From contig JAAYAE010000102.1 in the NCBI GenBank assembly GCA_012719555.1, forward strand, positions 1 through 8,669: a stretch of DNA of 8,669 nt, written 5' to 3'. How positions within the stretch are numbered: position 1 is the stretch's first letter; every line of letters begins with the position of its first letter. The position numbers and the translations under genes were made by a program. The notes below the pieces were generated by a model. That model searched no databases and was not told the DNA's origin. It worked only from the letters and a program-made list of their open reading frames with translations. The stretch is from Acholeplasmataceae bacterium. GTDB lineage: Bacteria; Bacillota; Negativicutes; Acidaminococcales; Acidaminococcaceae. Shown here piece by piece: positions 5,708-8,669 of this stretch.

Positions 5708-7357
5708 ATGCAGATATCAGGCGCGCAATTGATCATTAAGTGTTTAGAAGAACAAGGCGTTAATACCGTCTTTGGCTATCCTGGTGGTGCTATTTTGCCA
5801 TTTTATGATGCTTTGCGGGAATCAGCAGTCAGACATATTCTTACCGCACATGAACAAGGAGCCGCTCATGCAGCCGATGGCTATGCCAGAGCCAGTGGCA
5901 ATGTTGGTGTTTGTGTAGCAACTTCAGGACCGGGAGCAACCAATTTGGTTACGGGTCTGGCTACTGCGTTTATGGATTCTATTCCTTTGGTGGCTATTAC
6001 CGGTCAGGTAGCGATTTCCATGATTGGGCGTGATGCTTTTCAGGAAGTAGATATTACCGGTATTACCATGCCTATTACTAAACACAATTTTTTGGTAAAA
6101 TGTCCGGAGCAGCTGGCTTCAACTCTGCGGTTGGCCTTTCAATTGGCCAAAACAGGAAGGCCGGGACCGGTGTTGGTTGACATACCCCGTGATGTACAAA
6201 CGGCCATGATAGAATACCTACCTGAAGTTCCTCAGCTTTTAGAACCGGAAGATCCTAATGCTGATCAAGTGCAAAAAGCTATTGACGCTGTTAATGCTGC
6301 TGAAAGACCGGTCATGCTTATTGGTGGCGGCGTTATTAATGCCAACACAGAATACGAGGCTATGGATTTGGCAGAAAAACTGCAAATTCCAGTAGCAAAT
6401 ACTCTTATGGGCCGTGGTGCCTGCAGTGATTATAGACGGATTGCTCTAGGAATGACGGGAATGCATGGCCACGCCAAAGCTAATAATGCAATAAAACAAG
6501 CTGACTTGATTTTGGCTTTTGGCAGCCGTTTTAATGATAGGTTAACGGATGATGCTGACAGCTATGTAGCACATAAAACTATTGTGCATATGGACATAGA
6601 TCCGGCAGAAATTGACAAAAATATTTATTCTGAAATTGGGATTACAGGAGATATGAAGAAAAGCCTGCACCTAATAAAAGAAGCTTGTGAACCCAAGGAT
6701 TTGAGCCATTGGTGGAAACTTATTGATTCTTGGCCCACTTGGGAAAATGATACCGGTGACGAAGAAGCACCCAAATTTTTTCAAGCTTTAAACTCTATTT
6801 TAAAAGGCAAAGATTATATTATAACTACGGATGTAGGACAACACCAAATGTGGGCTGCACAGCATATTAAGATCCAATTTGCCAGACAGTGGATTACCTC
6901 CGGAGGGTTGGGAACAATGGGGTTTGGCTTGCCTTCAGCCATGGGAGCTCAAGTTGCCAGACCTGCCAGCAGAGTTATAAGCATATCAGGTGATGGTGGG
7001 TTTAAAATGACAGGTTCTGAGCTTTTCACTATTGCTACTAATAATATACCTGTGATTTCTATAGTGTTCAATAATAGTGGTCTGGGTATGATTAGACAGT
7101 TACAAACAGTTCTGTTTAACAAGCGTTTTATGGCTTGTGAATGTCCGGGTGCTGTAGACTTTGTAAAATACGGAGAAGCTTTCGGTATTTCAGGTACGCG
7201 GGTCACAACACCTGAAGAATTAGCAGAAGCAGTGGGATTAGCACTTAAGGAAAACAAACCCCACGTTATTGAAGTTATTATTAATGCCAAAGATATGGTA
7301 AAACCTATGGTAGCTTCAGGCAAAGGCATTAACTCTTTTGTTAAATTTGATGCTTAA
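5708..7357 (+). CDS. ilvB: Acetolactate synthase large (catalytic) subunit
   Basis: Thiamin diphosphate enzyme condensing pyruvate with pyruvate or 2-ketobutyrate, the first committed step to valine, leucine and isoleucine. The 549 residues carry FGYPGGAILPFYDAL, catalytic E49 (HEQGAAHAADGYAR), GPGATN, GRDAFQEVDI, a central FAD-type domain with RFNDR (274-278), and the ThDP motif G428-D429-G430 ending at N455-N456. The central RFNDR motif and partner ilvN argue for the anabolic enzyme over catabolic AlsS. Two positions stand out. L465 (IRQLQ) lies where E. coli isozyme II has Trp464 and plants Trp574, a determinant of 2-ketobutyrate preference and herbicide binding. Ala follows GQV where plants have Pro197. 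ATG 5708 is chosen for GGAGG (5695-5699) upstream; the in-frame ATG at 5693 overlaps that site. It is last in the operon, far from ilvN. Confidence 0.96.
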   Translation: MQISGAQLIIKCLEEQGVNTVFGYPGGAILPFYDALRESAVRHILTAHEQGAAHAADGYARASGNVGVCVATSGPGATNLVTGLATAFMDSIPLVAITGQVAISMIGRDAFQEVDITGITMPITKHNFLVKCPEQLASTLRLAFQLAKTGRPGPVLVDIPRDVQTAMIEYLPEVPQLLEPEDPNADQVQKAIDAVNAAERPVMLIGGGVINANTEYEAMDLAEKLQIPVANTLMGRGACSDYRRIALGMTGMHGHAKANNAIKQADLILAFGSRFNDRLTDDADSYVAHKTIVHMDIDPAEIDKNIYSEIGITGDMKKSLHLIKEACEPKDLSHWWKLIDSWPTWENDTGDEEAPKFFQALNSILKGKDYIITTDVGQHQMWAAQHIKIQFARQWITSGGLGTMGFGLPSAMGAQVARPASRVISISGDGGFKMTGSELFTIATNNIPVISIVFNNSGLGMIRQLQTVLFNKRFMACECPGAVDFVKYGEAFGISGTRVTTPEELAEAVGLALKENKPHVIEVIINAKDMVKPMVASGKGINSFVKFDA

Positions 7358-7369
7358 GTTGCATAATGA

Positions 7370-7403
7370 AAAAATGACTTTCGCTAAAGCGAAAGTCATT
7401 TTT
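7370..7403 (+). terminator. Terminator of the ilv-leu operon
   Basis: A perfect 15-bp stem AAAAATGACTTTCGC (7370-7384) with GCGAAAGTCATTTTT (7389-7403) closes a 4-base loop TAAA. It starts 13 bases after the ilvB stop. The A tract on the left mirrors the T tract on the right, so it could also stop leftward transcription. It isolates the amino acid operon from the ribosomal protein unit. Confidence 0.92.
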
Positions 7404-7445
7404 ATAAAGATGTGGGCAACTATTGGTTTGTTAAGTGTAATAATC

Positions 7446-7474
7446 TTGACAAGGCTATACCAATGTGGTAATCT
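7446..7474 (+). promoter_or_regulatory. Promoter of the rplU-prp-rpmA unit
   Basis: A consensus -35 TTGACA (7446-7451) is followed after 17 bp by TAATCT (7469-7474), a weaker -10. Transcription would start near 7481, leaving a leader of about 100 bases before rplU. The -10 is the uncertain part. Confidence 0.65.
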
Positions 7475-7480
7475 ATTCAA

Positions 7481-7580
7481 GTATAGACTCTAGTAGTCTA
7501 TCTCCGACCGCACGAAGAGGTTCCGAAATCTCCGCGAGGAGTACCGTATTTGGCGAGTATAAGAAGAGGGAGGTGCACTC
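7481..7580 (+). promoter_or_regulatory. Structured leader upstream of rplU, probable L21 autoregulatory leader
   Basis: The leader opens with a perfect 7-bp hairpin ATAGACT/AGTCTAT (7483-7489 with 7495-7501). A second hairpin is CTCC-GCGA-GGAG (7530-7541), closed by a GNRA tetraloop. It is enclosed by GGT/ACC (7519-7521 with 7543-7545). A purine-rich stretch with the ribosome binding site GGGAGGTG (7568-7575) follows. Firmicutes are known to carry a conserved L21 leader at this place. I did not match this sequence to that family model, so assignment rests on position and structure. Confidence 0.6.
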
Positions 7581-7892
7581 ATGTACGCAGTAATTCAAAC
7601 AGGTGGAAAACAATACCGTGTTAGCGAAGGCGACGTTCTTAATGTAGAAAAGTTAGCCGTTGAAGCCGGTGAAAATGTTGTTTTTGATAAAGTTTTGACT
7701 GTAGTTAATGATGGTGATGTAATGATCGGTAAACCGGTTGTTGAAGGCGCTAAAGTAACTGCAAAAGTTGTGGAACATGGCAAGGCCAAGAAGATTTTTG
7801 TTTTTAAATATAAAGCAAAAGCTAACTATCGTAAGCGTCAAGGCCATCGTCAACCATATACGCAAGTAGAAATTACTTCTATCGAAGCATAA
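7581..7892 (+). CDS. rplU: 50S ribosomal protein L21
   Basis: Large-subunit protein bL21, which binds 23S rRNA. The 103 residues match the usual length. It starts MYAVIQTGGKQYRVSEGD and ends with the signature KIFVFKYKAKANYRKRQGH followed by RQPYTQVEI. GGGAGGTG lies 5 bases before the ATG. It is the first gene of the conserved rplU-prp-rpmA cluster, and the leader before it is a likely site of feedback control. Confidence 0.98.
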   Translation: MYAVIQTGGKQYRVSEGDVLNVEKLAVEAGENVVFDKVLTVVNDGDVMIGKPVVEGAKVTAKVVEHGKAKKIFVFKYKAKANYRKRQGHRQPYTQVEITSIEA

Positions 7893-7896
7893 GACA

Positions 7897-8217
7897 ATGA
7901 TTAGAATTAATATTGAAAAAAATGAAAGTAACCTAATAGTTGGGTACACGGTTAATGGACATGCTGGTTTTGCTCCTGAGGGTCAAGACATTGTATGTTC
8001 GGCTGTGTCTACTTTGACTATGGTTGCTATTAATGGACTAGAAGAGCATTTGCAGTGTGAAATCGCTTATGAAATTAAAGACGGTTACCTGCAAGTAGAG
8101 CTAAAACAAACGCCGGATGATTTAACGCAAGCGATTTTGGCTACCATGGAAATTGGGCTGAAAGATATTGCTGAACAATATCCGCAGCGTGTTCGTATTC
8201 AGGAACACAGGAGGTGA
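7897..8217 (+). CDS. prp: Ribosomal-processing cysteine protease Prp
   Basis: Cysteine protease (formerly YsxB or DUF464) that removes the N-terminal extension of ribosomal protein L27 in Firmicutes and relatives. The 106-residue product has the expected catalytic His22 in NGHAGF and Cys34 in DIVCSAVS, at the same numbers as reported for the Staphylococcus aureus enzyme. Its substrate follows seven bases downstream and has the matching cleavage motif. The ATG lies four bases after the rplU stop without a clear ribosome binding site (only AAG-type purines), so translation probably depends on coupling to rplU and may be kept low. The last codons contain the AGGAGGTG that serves rpmA. Confidence 0.95.
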   Translation: MIRINIEKNESNLIVGYTVNGHAGFAPEGQDIVCSAVSTLTMVAINGLEEHLQCEIAYEIKDGYLQVELKQTPDDLTQAILATMEIGLKDIAEQYPQRVRIQEHRR

Positions 8218-8223
8218 AATACC

Positions 8224-8514
8224 ATGATTAAAATTCAATTACAATTATTCGCACATAAAAAAGGTACAGGTAGTTCTCATAATGGTCGTGATTCTAATGC
8301 TCAACGTTTGGGCACTAAGGCTCACAATGGCCAATTGGTAACAGCCGGTAGTATAATTGTTCGTCAACGTGGTACTAGGTTCCATGTTGGTAACAATGTG
8401 GGCATAGGCAGTGATTACACTATTTATGCTAAAGTTGAAGGTACTGTTGCTTTTGAAAGATTGGGCAGAGACAAACGCCAAATAAGCGTATATCCTGTCG
8501 TTACAGAAGCATAA
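8224..8514 (+). CDS. rpmA: 50S ribosomal protein L27 with cleavable N-terminus
   Basis: Large-subunit protein bL27, whose mature N-terminus reaches the peptidyl transferase centre. The 96-residue precursor begins MIKIQLQLFA and continues HKKGTGSSHNGRDSNAQRLG. LQLFA before HKKG is the Firmicute type of Prp site, so cleavage between A10 and H11 is expected and must occur before L27 can function normally. The body has IIVRQRGTRFHVGNNVGIG, the L27 signature, although family members often have Pro and Arg where it has Val and Ile. AGGAGGTG overlapping the prp stop gives a strong start. It is the last gene before a terminator. Confidence 0.98.
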   Translation: MIKIQLQLFAHKKGTGSSHNGRDSNAQRLGTKAHNGQLVTAGSIIVRQRGTRFHVGNNVGIGSDYTIYAKVEGTVAFERLGRDKRQISVYPVVTEA

Positions 8515-8540
8515 TTGCACAACAAAATCGGTTCTATACT

Positions 8541-8576
8541 AAATGTTGGGGTGAGAAATCACTCCAACATTTTTTT
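8541..8576 (+). terminator. Terminator after rpmA
   Basis: AAATGTTGGGGTGA (8541-8554) pairs with TCACTCCAACATTT (8559-8572) around a GAAA loop, with one G-T wobble, and the right arm runs into seven Ts (8570-8576). It closes the rplU-prp-rpmA unit. obgE, often the next gene, is not seen before the window ends. Confidence 0.93.
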
Positions 8577-8586
8577 GCGTAAAAAA

Positions 8587-8662
8587 TGAACATAAGAGCG
8601 AAATATCCAGTACAATTAAATCGTCCAAGAAATAACGAAAGGATGGTCTACTCTTATGTTCA
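8587..8662. repeat. Perfect 12-bp inverted repeat, 52 bp apart
   Basis: TGAACATAAGAG (8587-8598) is an exact invert of CTCTTATGTTCA (8651-8662). The left arm begins ten bases after the rpmA terminator T run. A weak promoter may lie inside: TGAACA (8587-8592), 18 bp, then TACAAT (8611-8616). In that case the left arm covers the -35 and the right arm covers a candidate start codon at 8656. Options are operator half-sites for a downstream gene, a small mobile element with terminal repeats, or part of a larger element beyond the edge. No target duplication is visible. Confidence 0.55.
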
Positions 8663-8669
8663 CATTAAA
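8656..8669 (+). CDS. Possible start of an unidentified gene running off the window
   Basis: ATG at 8656 reads MFTL before the edge. AAAGGA (8638-8643) could be its ribosome binding site, but the gap of about 12 bases is long. ATG at 8643 in another frame (MVYSYVHIK) is an alternative without a site upstream. Too little is visible to name a product. Confidence 0.25.

Noticed and set aside
6949..7329. A 126-codon open frame opposite ilvB
   Set aside because: It mirrors conserved IlvB codons and has no ribosome binding site or recognisable domain.
1..8669. CRISPR array, tRNA genes, phage genes or intact insertion sequence
   Set aside because: No regularly spaced repeats, no tRNA-like cloverleaf, and no transposase or phage protein were seen on either strand.

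Overview
The window looks like chromosomal DNA from a low-to-moderate GC Firmicute. The L27 precursor with a cleavable N-terminus beside its protease Prp, a T-box leader on the amino acid operon and strong AGGAGG-type ribosome binding sites all point that way. The L27 start (LQLFAHKKG) and the general protein flavour suggest the class Negativicutes. That placement is from memory of family sequences, not from a search.

Layout. Positions 1-515 hold most of xpt (xanthine phosphoribosyltransferase) on the minus strand, truncated by the window edge. A divergent intergenic region follows, with an extended -10 promoter for xpt and a strong promoter (668-696) facing right. The rightward transcript begins with a perfect inverted repeat, then a complete T-box riboswitch (Stem I with a probable CUC leucine specifier, T-box sequence and intrinsic terminator). 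It then enters a branched-chain amino acid operon: ilvN (1003-1560), ilvC (1628-2632), leuC (2857-4122), leuD (4119-4598), leuB (4599-5669) and ilvB (5708-7357), ending at a strong terminator (7370-7403). A second unit starts from its own promoter (7446-7474), passes through a structured leader typical of L21, and reads rplU, prp and rpmA before a terminator at 8541-8576. The last 90 bases hold a perfect 12-bp inverted repeat and possibly the start of another gene.

How the genes work together. IlvB and IlvN form acetohydroxyacid synthase and IlvC is the next enzyme. LeuCD and LeuB take 2-isopropylmalate to 2-ketoisocaproate. ilvD and leuA, needed to join these steps, are not in the window. 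Leucine-tRNA charging, read by the T-box, probably controls the whole set. In the second unit, Prp trims the N-terminus of L27, so protease and substrate are co-expressed.

The window is mostly well-known biology. The points most worth a second look are: the split order of the two acetohydroxyacid synthase subunits; a natural Leu at the substrate-specificity and herbicide-site Trp of IlvB; the structured 224-bp ilvC-leuC spacer; the inverted repeat at the operon start point; and the inverted repeat at the right edge.
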